Positions 25,202-33,375 of a DNA stretch of 64,000 nucleotides are shown here, in pieces. The stretch's first letter is position 1; every line of letters begins with the position of its first letter. This DNA is from Halalkaliarchaeum desulfuricum (GTDB lineage Archaea; Halobacteriota; Halobacteria; Halobacteriales; Haloferacaceae). Position numbers and translations under genes: made by a program. Under the pieces are notes generated by a model. The model searched no databases. It saw only the letters and a program-made list of their open reading frames with translations, and had not been told where the DNA came from. The DNA lies in NCBI RefSeq assembly GCF_002952775.1, contig NZ_CP025066.1, forward strand, positions 2,542,001 to 2,606,000. The letters run 5' to 3'.

Positions 25202-26032
25202 TCACTCCCCGGACGGTTCCGATAGTATGGGTGACGGACCGGGTTCGGAGACAGGTTCTCCAGGGTCGTACCGTTCGACCTCCCGAACGCTTTCAGGTTC
25301 GCCGAGGATCCGTTCGAGCCGAGAGAGATCGGCCTCGGAGACCGAAAGCGACGCGCTGGCTGCGGCCGAGTCGTCGCCGCCTACCCCGATTACAAACTGC
25401 CGGAAGGACTCGGCGTACTCCCGGTGGAAGGGATACAGGTTTCCGGTGTCCAGGAGGACGACGTGGTGATAGCAGCTGACCACGTCGCGGACGAGCGCTT
25501 CCGGCGGGGTTTGCATTCGTTCGCTCCGCGTTGCAGCCTCCTGGACTCGTTCACTGTGAGGCCAGTTTACCCACATGTCGGGATGGTTCTCCTGTGCCTC
25601 CTCGAACCGGCGAACCAGCCCGTCGTACTCTCCCGCGTAGGCGCTATACACTTTGAAACAGTCCAGCCCGACGTCGATCCAGCCCCGGGTGAGGTAGTAA
25701 GTACCGGCGGACTTCCGTTCCCCGTGGGGGCCCCTGGGTCGGTCGATGAGAAATAGTTCGATGCAATCTCCTCCCCAATAGACGAACAACGGAACCTCGG
25801 AACTGCTCACGCCAGCGACGCCCGCAGGGTCGTGATACAGGACGAGGATGTCGTCGACGCCCTCTTCCTCCAGTGTGTCGATACTCTCTTGAACCTGATC
25901 GTGTATCCGTTGAGATTCTGGTGCGTGGATCGGGAACTCGTGGTACCACTGCGGGACGAATTCGATCGACGCGTCGGGTGCCAGGCGGCCTAGTTCATCG
26001 TACAGCGTTTCACAGGCGACGATGCCGAGCAT
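25202..26032 (-). CDS. DUF1638 protein associated with corrinoid methyltransferases
   Basis: 276-residue DUF1638-like protein. The family core is visible: LVLYHDPAGVAG, then GDCIELFLIDR, then GTYYLTRGWID near the middle. DUF1638 genes are known as neighbours of corrinoid-dependent methyltransferase genes in methanogens and anaerobic bacteria, but their function is not established. Here it is downstream of the corrinoid protein on the same strand with 132 bases between. The acidic, proline-rich last 40 residues look like a halophilic extension. Confidence 0.85.
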   Translation of the reverse strand: MLGIVACETLYDELGRLAPDASIEFVPQWYHEFPIHAPESQRIHDQVQESIDTLEEEGVDDILVLYHDPAGVAGVSSSEVPLFVYWGGDCIELFLIDRPRGPHGERKSAGTYYLTRGWIDVGLDCFKVYSAYAGEYDGLVRRFEEAQENHPDMWVNWPHSERVQEAATRSERMQTPPEALVRDVVSCYHHVVLLDTGNLYPFHREYAESFRQFVIGVGGDDSAAASASLSVSEADLSRLERILGEPESVREVERYDPGEPVSEPGPSPILSEPSGE

Positions 26033-26164
26033 TACCCCACCGTTGAATTGGGGACGAAATAAGCGTTCGCACCTTGCTAATTGGCGGTACGGACCGGCCG
26101 AGTGCTCTCCGTTACGTTCAAACGAGACTAAAATTCGGGATCGCGGCGGTCTCGGGATGTATGT

Positions 26165-26827
26165 CTACGTTTCCGCTCCGAGCCACTCTTTCGCCAGGTT
26201 GACGCCGCCGGGTGCGTCGGTCTCGTATCCGTCGGCGCCCACGTGTTCGCAGACGTCGTCGGTGATCTGCCCGCCGCCGATCATCACTTTCGTTCCCTCC
26301 CGGAGTCCCTCCCCGTCGGACTCTTCGAGGAGACCCGTCTCCTCGAGAGCGTCGACGGTCTCTTTCATCGAGTCGAACGCCGCGGTCAGGAAGCCGCTCA
26401 GGGCGACGATATCCGGATCGTGTTCCTCGACGGCGTCGACGAAGTCCTGAACGGGTACGTCGATCCCGAGGTCGTGGACGATGAACCCGTTCAGATCGAA
26501 CATGAAATACACCAGATCCTTCCCGATGTCGTGGATGTCGTCTTTTACCGTTCCCAGTACGACGACCCCTGCAGCGTCGTCCTCGTCGGCGTCGGGCATC
26601 TCCGTCTGGAGGCTCTCGGAGATCTGCTCGATGATGTCACCGGCGTACATAAGGTCCGGAATAAAGTAGTCTTCGGCCTCGTACCGATCGCCGACGATCG
26701 CCATTCCCTTCTTGAGGTCGTCGAGGATGTCGAGGGGGTCCTCGCCGGCCTCCAGCCGCTCTTCGGCCATCTGTACTGCTTTTTCCTCCTCTAACTCGGC
26801 CAACGCCTGGACAAATTCATCTGACAT
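26165..26827 (-). CDS. Methyltransferase cognate corrinoid protein
   Basis: 220-residue corrinoid protein of the MtaC/MtbC/MtvC type: an N-terminal four-helix cap (about 1-80) and a Rossmann-like B12-binding domain. The cobalt-ligating signature D97-x-H99-x2-G102 lies in KDDIHDIGKD, with ALSGFLT near residue 144 and IGGG near 184 completing the nucleotide-loop pocket. It shuttles the methyl group between MT1 and MT2. It is transcribed divergently from the MT2 gene at 27056. No other corrinoid protein is seen in the window. Confidence 0.95.
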   Translation of the reverse strand: MSDEFVQALAELEEEKAVQMAEERLEAGEDPLDILDDLKKGMAIVGDRYEAEDYFIPDLMYAGDIIEQISESLQTEMPDADEDDAAGVVVLGTVKDDIHDIGKDLVYFMFDLNGFIVHDLGIDVPVQDFVDAVEEHDPDIVALSGFLTAAFDSMKETVDALEETGLLEESDGEGLREGTKVMIGGGQITDDVCEHVGADGYETDAPGGVNLAKEWLGAET

Positions 26828-27055
26828 CGGTAACCAGCTAAAACGTCCAAGTACGATTCCTTAAAGATTGCGGGGATGAGGCGCTGAGAGCGGCGAATTA
26901 GACATATTAGTTTTAATTACCACAACTTCGTTTGTTCTTCTCGGAGGTTCTGGCGCCGGCCACCGGATCCTCTGACAGCCAGTAGTCCTCCCTGGGACTG
27001 CTCTAAGGTAACACAATCCTTTTACTGGCTCGCTGGGACAGTCTCAGGTGACAGC
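26828..27055. promoter_or_regulatory. Divergent promoter region of the corrinoid module
   Basis: It separates the leftward corrinoid-protein gene from the rightward MT2 gene. A minus-strand TATA-like CTTTAAGG at 26860-26867 serves the corrinoid protein; CCTTTTACT at 27019-27027 is 28-36 bases before the MT2 ATG. An AT-rich stretch at about 26900-26925 (ATTAGTTTTAATTA) lies between. This is the most likely place for IclR control; no perfect operator palindrome was found by eye. Confidence 0.5.
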
Positions 27056-27904
27056 ATGTCACTCCAGACGACAGTGGAAGGAGCCGGCGAATCGGTGACG
27101 CTCGATCGGACCCAGCAGGTGCATCTGATCGGAGAGCGAATCAATCCCCGTCCCGAGTCGGACCTCGCAGAAGCGCTGAGCGAGGGGAACCTGGAACCGG
27201 TGCGGGAACTGGCAGACGAACAGGTCGAGAACGGCGCGGACCTGATCGACGTGAACGTCGACGCCGACGGAGTGGACAAAGACGAAATGCTCCCGAAGGC
27301 AGTCGAGACCGTGGCGGACGCGGTCGACGTGCCGATCGTGATCGACACGAATTACGAGGACGCCGACGCGCTGGAGGAGGCGCTGGATCTGTGTCCGGGC
27401 AAGCCGATCGTCAACTCCGTGAACGGGGAACTGGAGTCCCTCGAGACGATCCTTCCACTGGTGGACGAATATGAAACCGCGGTGATCGGACTCACCATGG
27501 ACGACGATGGGATCCCGGACGACGCCGATACCCGATTCGAGATCGCTCAAGCGATTCTCGCGCGTGCTGACGAGCACGGTATTCCCAAAGAGGACGTGAT
27601 CATCGACTGCGCGGCGCTGCCGCTGTCGACGGATTCAGAGGCCGGTCGGACGACCCTCGACACGATGGAGATGGTCCGGGACGAACTGGGCAACAGCATC
27701 ACGCTCGGTCTCAGCAACGTCTCCTTCGAACTACCCAATCGAGAGGAGATCAACAGCGTGTACCTGGCGATGGCGATCCGGGCGGGCCTGAACGTGCCGA
27801 TCGTTCGCGCCGAGACGACCAAAGAAGTCGCACTGATCGCCGACCTCGCGATGGGCCGCGACGACTTCGCGAAACGGTACCTCGGGTACTACCGCGGACG
27901 GTAA
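27056..27904 (+). CDS. Methyl-THF:corrinoid methyltransferase (MT2; AcsE/MtvA/MtrH-like pterin-binding TIM barrel)
   Basis: 282 residues, essentially one pterin-binding (dihydropteroate-synthase-like) barrel. Signatures are IGERINPRP near residue 25, GADLIDVNVDADG near 60, GKPIVNSVNGE near 120 and GLSNVSFELPNR near 218, matching AcsE, MtvA and the folate module of MetH more closely than methanogen MtrH. It should move a methyl group between the corrinoid protein and tetrahydrofolate, the one-carbon carrier used with GlyA in haloarchaea. There is no homocysteine or other extra domain, so it is not a methionine synthase. It is divergent from the corrinoid-protein gene. Confidence 0.92.
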   Translation: MSLQTTVEGAGESVTLDRTQQVHLIGERINPRPESDLAEALSEGNLEPVRELADEQVENGADLIDVNVDADGVDKDEMLPKAVETVADAVDVPIVIDTNYEDADALEEALDLCPGKPIVNSVNGELESLETILPLVDEYETAVIGLTMDDDGIPDDADTRFEIAQAILARADEHGIPKEDVIIDCAALPLSTDSEAGRTTLDTMEMVRDELGNSITLGLSNVSFELPNREEINSVYLAMAIRAGLNVPIVRAETTKEVALIADLAMGRDDFAKRYLGYYRGR

Positions 27905-28103
27905 TCCGTATTCTTGCGGATATACAGTGGGGAGATTCGAACAACGGGATCCGGATTCCCTTGTCGATAGTCGTTAGGTATATATCTCGGGGTGGAAATT
28001 TAATTCGTGTGAGTTGAGATGTGGGGCCTGCAAACCGTGTCGTCGATAGTGGATAGGCCGTTCAAAAGTCAGCTGAACCGAAGACGGACGAGGTGGATCA
28101 CTC

Positions 28104-29306
28104 ATGACGAGTAAGGACTATCCCAAAAAGCGATGGACTGTACTTGGACTCGCGTGGGGTGCGTTTTTCGCCGTTGCAATGGCGTGGTACATCATGCCGA
28201 CACTCCAGCCGGATATCCTCGAACTGTACGGGATTACCGGCAGCCAGTTCCAGCTCGCGTTTACCCTCCCGTTCGGTGTCGCGGCAGTGCTTTGCATCCC
28301 GGGAGGAATGCTTGCCGATCGACTCGGGATACGGCGTGCGGCAACCCTCGGTATGGCGATTTCGGGCGTCGGCTTCCTCCTGCGATCTCGGACTGGAAGT
28401 TTCGAGATTCTCTTGGGATCGATGCTGCTTGTTGGAGTCGGTCTGGGACTGGTAATGCCGAACCTTCCGAAGCTCGTAAGCGTGTGGTTCCCGTCGGACG
28501 AGACAGGTCTCGCCACCGGGATTTACAATACCGGACTGATGGGTGGACTGTCGACGGGAATGGTCATCGCGCCGTTCCTCCCGGCGTGGCAATCAGGAAA
28601 CGTGCTACTCGGTGGAATCGTGCTCGCGTTCGCTGTCGTGTTCTTTGTTATCGTCCGAGACACACCACCTGGGAAAGAACTACCCTCCACTCCACTCGTC
28701 GAAGGGCTTCAGCGCGCGGTGAAGAGCAAGAACGCCTGGGTCGCGGGCTTTGCTGTGTTTGCCGGTCTCGCTGGGATGGTTGCGATACAGGGTGAACTCC
28801 CTGTTGCGCTCTTCGAGATCCACGGGATCGATACCGCTACCGGCGGTCAGATCGCTTCGATGATAACCTACGGTGGGATCCTCGGCTCGCTAACCATACC
28901 GGCGATCGCAACGAAACTCGACCGGCGTAAAGGAACTCTGGTTTCCGTGGCCGTCGGATTCGGAGTGATCATGTTCCCGGTGTGGCTGACGGGGAACACG
29001 ACGATTCTCTTCGTCGGCACAACCGTCGCCGGTTACCTGGCCGGCGGCGCCCTCCCCATTATCATGGAAGTCCCCACCTGGCTGCCGCGGGTCGAAAGCG
29101 ATCCGGTGGAGCCGCAACACGTCGGCGGCGCCTCCGGGTTAATGACTGCGATGATGAATCTTGGAGGATTTATCGGACTCCCGTTCATCATTGGGCCGAT
29201 CATCGGCTGGCAGGGATACACGATCGGCCTCCTCGCTGCGATGATCATCTTCTCCTTTCAGGGGATTCTCGGAATCTTGTTCACGCTTCCTGAACTCGGT
29301 GACTGA
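28104..29306 (+). CDS. MFS transporter of the corrinoid module
   Basis: 400-residue major-facilitator protein with about 12 membrane segments. The MFS motif GMLADRLGIRRA follows TM2, and PNLPKLVSVWFP lies before TM5. It is embedded between MT2 and MT1 on the same strand, so it probably imports the methylated substrate or exports the demethylated product (inference). A long leader (about 200 bases after MT2) with a TATA-like GGTATATATCTC near 27977-27988 and a purine-rich GAGGTGG 8-14 bases before the ATG suggests a leadered transcript, unlike most genes here. Confidence 0.88.
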   Translation: MTSKDYPKKRWTVLGLAWGAFFAVAMAWYIMPTLQPDILELYGITGSQFQLAFTLPFGVAAVLCIPGGMLADRLGIRRAATLGMAISGVGFLLRSRTGSFEILLGSMLLVGVGLGLVMPNLPKLVSVWFPSDETGLATGIYNTGLMGGLSTGMVIAPFLPAWQSGNVLLGGIVLAFAVVFFVIVRDTPPGKELPSTPLVEGLQRAVKSKNAWVAGFAVFAGLAGMVAIQGELPVALFEIHGIDTATGGQIASMITYGGILGSLTIPAIATKLDRRKGTLVSVAVGFGVIMFPVWLTGNTTILFVGTTVAGYLAGGALPIIMEVPTWLPRVESDPVEPQHVGGASGLMTAMMNLGGFIGLPFIIGPIIGWQGYTIGLLAAMIIFSFQGILGILFTLPELGD

Positions 29307-29420
29307 ACCCCCCCGCACGTCATAACGTCTTGAAGAAGGTGAAAGTATAAGTGTTATCACAGAGAACCGCCGCTGTGGAAGAGACCGCCAAAAATCCGAC
29401 GCTATACTGATAATAAACAG

Positions 29421-30716
29421 ATGACACACGACACGGACGTCACGCTGGAGAACTGGGAGACGGGAGTTGGAATCGACTTCGAGGACGAAGCGGCCCGCGA
29501 AGCGTATCAGGAGCGTGCAGGACGGTTCGCGACTGCGATTCGCGGCGGGGAGCCGGACCGCATTCCGACGGCGCTCAGTGCGACGTTCTATCCGGTCTTC
29601 CATGCCGGGATTACCCCGGAGAAAGCGATGAACGATGCTGCAGCGTTGGCCGCCGCCTTCGAGGAGACGGCCTACGACCTCGAGCCCGATGCCCATCAGT
29701 TGTCGGCCGCGCTGCTCCCTTCGGCGAAGATGCTGGAGATCCTCGATTACCAGCTGTACGCCTGGCCCGGTGACGGTGCCTCCCCGGACACCGGCTATCA
29801 GGCGCTCGAGGACGAATACATGGGCCCGGAAGACTACGAACATCTGATGCGGGATCCCACTGATTTTTGGCTGCGAAACTACATGCCCGAAATCGTCGGC
29901 GCGCTGGAACCGTTCCGGGAGTTGCCTCGCTTCACCGACCTGGTGGAGATCCCGAGCATCCACTACATGGCGATCCCGTTCGGGTTGCCCCACGTCCAGG
30001 AGGCGCTCGAAACGCTCATGGAGGCCGGGGAGGAGGCGCTCAGGTGGCAAGAGATCGTCGGCGGGACGACAGAAGAAATCATCCAGTCGGGGTATCCCAC
30101 CTCGTTCGGCGGCTTCACCAAGGCCCCATACGACACGCTCGGGGACACGTTGCGGGGCACCAAGGGTGTCGCCATGGACCTCAAGCGAAACCCCGACACC
30201 CTGCTGGAGGCGGTCGACCGGCTGACCCCGATCATGACCGAAATGGGGATCCGCTCCGCACAGGCCGCCGGCAACCCCATCGTGTTCATCCCGCTGCACA
30301 AGGGCGCGGACGGGTTCATGTCCGACGAGGAGTTCCGAACGTTCTACTGGCCGCAGCTCAGGGAAGTGATCGACGGTCTTACGGACGCCGGATTGGTCCC
30401 CTGGTTGTTCGCAGAGGGGAGCTACGACAACCGACTCGAGGCCGTCTCGGATCTCCCGGACGGCAACATGGTCTGGCAGTTCGATCGGACGGACATGCGG
30501 GACGCGAAAGCAGCCCTGGGTGATCAGGCGGCGATCGCCGGTAACGTCCACAGTTCCCTCCTCAACACGAAGGAGCCGGAAGACGTCGACGAATACTGTC
30601 GCGAACTCATCGAGGACGTCGGCCCCGATGGGTTCATCCTCGCGCCGGGTGTGGCGATGGACGAGGCGGAACCCGAAAACGTCCGGGCGATGATCGAGGC
30701 ACCCCGAAAGTACTAG
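29421..30716 (+). CDS. UroD-like methyltransferase 1 (MT1; MtvB/O-demethylase-like)
   Basis: 431-residue protein of the uroporphyrinogen-decarboxylase superfamily, which includes the corrinoid methyltransferases MtaA, MtbA and acetogen MtvB. Landmarks are the GEPDRIPT strand near residue 43, the FRTFYWPQLREVID segment near 306 and IAGNVHSSLL near 372. The H-x-C zinc motif of MtaA/MtbA is absent (LFAEGS at 329-334), and the whole protein has one cysteine (C393), outside any zinc motif. Acidic and His candidates are E340-x14-D355-x21-H377. It is therefore unlikely to be a thiol methyltransferase or heme enzyme; the module context makes it the substrate:corrinoid MT1. Substrate unknown (methoxylated aromatics, glycine betaine or methylamines are options). 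Confidence 0.85.
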   Translation: MTHDTDVTLENWETGVGIDFEDEAAREAYQERAGRFATAIRGGEPDRIPTALSATFYPVFHAGITPEKAMNDAAALAAAFEETAYDLEPDAHQLSAALLPSAKMLEILDYQLYAWPGDGASPDTGYQALEDEYMGPEDYEHLMRDPTDFWLRNYMPEIVGALEPFRELPRFTDLVEIPSIHYMAIPFGLPHVQEALETLMEAGEEALRWQEIVGGTTEEIIQSGYPTSFGGFTKAPYDTLGDTLRGTKGVAMDLKRNPDTLLEAVDRLTPIMTEMGIRSAQAAGNPIVFIPLHKGADGFMSDEEFRTFYWPQLREVIDGLTDAGLVPWLFAEGSYDNRLEAVSDLPDGNMVWQFDRTDMRDAKAALGDQAAIAGNVHSSLLNTKEPEDVDEYCRELIEDVGPDGFILAPGVAMDEAEPENVRAMIEAPRKY

Positions 30717-30794
30717 CACTTCCCCGTTCTTTGATCGCGGTTCGATGTGTTAGGCCTCCGACCGCGTCCGGTCGGGATCGACAGAGGATGCCTC

Positions 30795-32711
30795 TCAAAG
30801 CGATCGGTCGACGCCGACTTCTTCCAGACGTGCTTTCACGTCCGGATACCGGTCGAGATCGCGGTGTGGAAGGTACATCGCTTCCATGAACTCGTCGTGG
30901 AATCCGTCCCAGGCGGCGAGTTCGACGTAGTCGACTTCCTCGACGATGCGTTCGGCTTCGGCCTTCGCCGCTTCCTCCAGCAGCGCGTAGATCGCCCCGT
31001 AGCCGGCGGCGTTTCCGAGGAACTCCACCTGATCGGCGCCGACCTGCGGGTACATCCCGAGCAGCTTGGCCGACTCGGGATCGAGATAGTTGCCGAACCC
31101 GCCGGCCATCACCAGCCTGTCCACGTCGTCGATGCCGGCCTCCGAAAGCAGGATGTTCGTCCCGGTCTGGATCGCCGCCTTGGCGTTTTGAATGTCCCGA
31201 ACGTCCTCCTGGGAGACCACGATAGCCGAGTCGCCGTTCGCCTCGGTGGCCTCGACGAGCACGAACTCCCGGTCGCCGTCATCGGTTTCCCGAACCCGAC
31301 CCCGGCCGTCCTCGGGAGTCACGAACCGACCGCGCCGGTCGATCGCACCCACGAGGAACAGTTGGGCGACGACGTCGACGATTCCGGAACCGCAGATCCC
31401 GACCGGCTCCGCGTCGTCGATAACCTCGAGTGTCGGTTCCCAGGTGTCGGGATCCAGCGTCACCGCCTCGATCGCGCCGGGTTTGGCACGCATCCCGTGG
31501 GAGATCTCTGCGCCTTCGAGTGCTGGGCCGGCGGGCGCCGACGCAGTCCACGCCGTTTCGCCGTCGTAGACCGCGATTTCGCCGTTCGTCCCGATGTCGA
31601 TACAGACGACCGTCTCCGTCCGATCGAGAATTCCCGCCGCGAGCAGGTCCGCCACGAAGTCCGGGCCCACCCAGCCGCCGATGATCGGCAGCCACGAGAG
31701 GTAGCCGGAGTCGTTGATCTCCACGTTCAGCTCTCTGGCTTTCACTGTTTCCGAGGCCTGCATCGCTGGAACGTACGGGCTGGCCGCGACCGCGCTCGCG
31801 TCGATCCCGAGAAAGAGGTGATGCATGGCGGTGTTCCCGACGAACACCGCTTCGAAAATTTCGTCGGGTTCGATGCCTGCCTCCGTCGTCACCTCGTCGA
31901 TGCTCTCGTTGATCGTATCGACGATCTCCGACTGGAGCTCTTCCCGGCCCCCTGGCTTCTGGCTGTGCTGGACGCGACTGATGATGTCGCCGCCGTGTCG
32001 CCGCTGCGGGTTGAGCGTTGAGCTAACGCTTTCGACGGTGCCGCTTCGAACGTCCAGGAGGTACACGGCGACCGTCGTGGTCCCGATGTCGACCGCAAGC
32101 CCGTACGCTGATTGAGCGGTTCCCGGAACGACCGAAAGTAGCTCCTCCGTTCCAAAAACCACGGCAGTACAACGAAGCGTTCCCTCGGTTTCTTCCGCTC
32201 GAATCCTCGAGGGAAGTTCCGTCGTCGCGAGACGATCGGCGGAGGTAACCTCAATCCCGTACTGTTCCTGAAGAGCATCGAAGAGACGTTTCCGATCCGC
32301 GGTGTTGTCCTCGAGCGTGGGCGCGGCCAGTTCGAGCCGGTAGAGGCGGACGGACGGGTCCAGATCGAAATCAACCTCGACGCCTTCCGTCATCACGATC
32401 TCGCCTTCGCTCCGTGAAGAAGCGGGAACGTGCACCGAAACGTCGCCTTCAACGACGGCTCGACAGCCCAGTCGATAGCCGTCATCGAGTTGTGCCTCGG
32501 TGAGAACGCTTTGTTCCTCGTCGGTCACCGACGAGAGGTTTTCTGCCCCCGATTCGATCTGCACTGCACAAGTCCCACACAGGCCGTTCCCCCCACAGAG
32601 TGCTTCGATCCGGGCGTCGGACCCGTCGGCCACCTCCAACACGGTTCGACCTGCCTCGGCCTCGACGTCGATGTCCCACGGACTGAAGGACACGACAGGC
32701 TCTTGTGCCAT
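30795..32711 (-). CDS. Reductive activator of corrinoid protein (RACo type)
   Basis: 638 residues from ATG 32711. An N-terminal plant-type 2Fe-2S domain has C39-x5-C45-x2-C48 and C83. A linker and then an ASKHA ATPase-like domain follow (AVDIGTTTVAVY near 210, VFVGNTAMHHL near 310, CIDIGTNGEIAV near 390). It reduces adventitiously oxidised Co(II) corrinoid back to Co(I) with ATP. The architecture matches bacterial RACo and O-demethylase activators; methanogen RamA instead ends in two 4Fe-4S clusters, and the C-terminus here has no cysteine motif. It converges with MT1 (78 bases between stops) and has its own TATA box. Confidence 0.93.
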   Translation of the reverse strand: MAQEPVVSFSPWDIDVEAEAGRTVLEVADGSDARIEALCGGNGLCGTCAVQIESGAENLSSVTDEEQSVLTEAQLDDGYRLGCRAVVEGDVSVHVPASSRSEGEIVMTEGVEVDFDLDPSVRLYRLELAAPTLEDNTADRKRLFDALQEQYGIEVTSADRLATTELPSRIRAEETEGTLRCTAVVFGTEELLSVVPGTAQSAYGLAVDIGTTTVAVYLLDVRSGTVESVSSTLNPQRRHGGDIISRVQHSQKPGGREELQSEIVDTINESIDEVTTEAGIEPDEIFEAVFVGNTAMHHLFLGIDASAVAASPYVPAMQASETVKARELNVEINDSGYLSWLPIIGGWVGPDFVADLLAAGILDRTETVVCIDIGTNGEIAVYDGETAWTASAPAGPALEGAEISHGMRAKPGAIEAVTLDPDTWEPTLEVIDDAEPVGICGSGIVDVVAQLFLVGAIDRRGRFVTPEDGRGRVRETDDGDREFVLVEATEANGDSAIVVSQEDVRDIQNAKAAIQTGTNILLSEAGIDDVDRLVMAGGFGNYLDPESAKLLGMYPQVGADQVEFLGNAAGYGAIYALLEEAAKAEAERIVEEVDYVELAAWDGFHDEFMEAMYLPHRDLDRYPDVKARLEEVGVDRSL

Positions 32712-32729
32712 AGCGTGAAATACGGGCAA

Positions 32730-32741
32730 CAATATATAGTA
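32730..32741 (-). promoter_or_regulatory. TATA-like promoter of the RACo gene
   Basis: ACTATATATTGT on the minus strand, 19-30 bases before ATG 32711; it favours that start over a longer upstream frame. Confidence 0.6.
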
Positions 32742-32989
32742 GTTGCGAGAGATGGGGTCTCCCCACTCTGAGAAAACGAACAATCCGTGTCGGAGAACAG
32801 AATTTTTATCTCACGAAACACACTCAATATACAGACAAAGTATTTATGAATAGTTATAATTTTAATATAAGATAATACTACTATTCCATTACTCTATCGT
32901 AGTACTACCGCTGGGATTGCAACAAAACTGATGCGTCCGTTGAAACGGACCGAACTCCGAACTGTGTACGGGTTTACTCCGGAAGCGCC

Positions 32990-33070
32990 GTTATAAGGGC
33001 CTCTAACACCGTTTTAAGATCATGGATACAGTTTTAGGATCTCGGATACCGTTTTAGCGCTCTCGAGGTG
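32990..33070. repeat. Four degenerate 20-21-base tandem units with TTTTAA core
   Basis: Units begin with GTTATAAGG (32990), GTTTTAAGAT (33011), GTTTTAGGAT (33031) and GTTTTAGCGC (33051); the middle pair also share a GGATAC ending. The period is 20 bases, about two helical turns. Each unit has a TATA-like core. It could be a protein-binding array or slippage product; too short and without spacers for CRISPR. Confidence 0.75.
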
Positions 33071-33106
33071 CATTTGCGAATTTTCGCCAAGAAGCCGCCG
33101 AATTAT

Positions 33107-33129
33107 GCCCAAATCATGGAAATTTGGGC
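33107..33129. repeat. Perfect 8-bp hairpin in intergenic DNA
   Basis: GCCCAAAT (33107-33114), loop CATGGAA, ATTTGGGC (33122-33129). It stands alone, not next to a gene end, so terminator or operator roles are both open. Confidence 0.6.
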
Positions 33130-33375
33130 GTGAAACTCCAGAAGCGTACTATCGAACTGTGAGATCTCCCTCCTGAAGATGACGTGTGCCCGATACCCTC
33201 ACACGTAATTACTCGGCGCAGTATCACCCGCTATTTATTATATCAGTATTTATATTATTTCTATATCAATTATAGTATCTATATTCGAGTCGACCGCGAC
33301 TCCACAGTGATTCGAGGCGAGTGCCTCGAAACGTTCGGAAATCTTCGATTCCCGTGGTGGCGAAACGCTCGGTCA

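Larger units (their letters stand above)
32815..33300. other. Non-coding AT-rich and repeat-rich border of the corrinoid module
   Basis: AT-rich runs at about 32815-32900 and 33225-33295 enclose a four-unit 20-base repeat (32990-33070) and an 8-bp hairpin (33107-33129). No credible gene is present. It mirrors the AT-rich island at 23690-23960 on the other side of the module. Confidence 0.7.

Noticed and set aside
27056-27904. Reading MT2 as dihydropteroate synthase or methionine synthase
   Set aside because: The IGERINP and SNVSF motifs match methyl-THF:corrinoid transferases; sulfonamide-site folate motifs and a homocysteine domain are missing.
32990-33070. Periodic repeats considered as a CRISPR array
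   Set aside because: The repeats are contiguous 20-base units with no unique spacers, only four degenerate copies, and no cas genes nearby.
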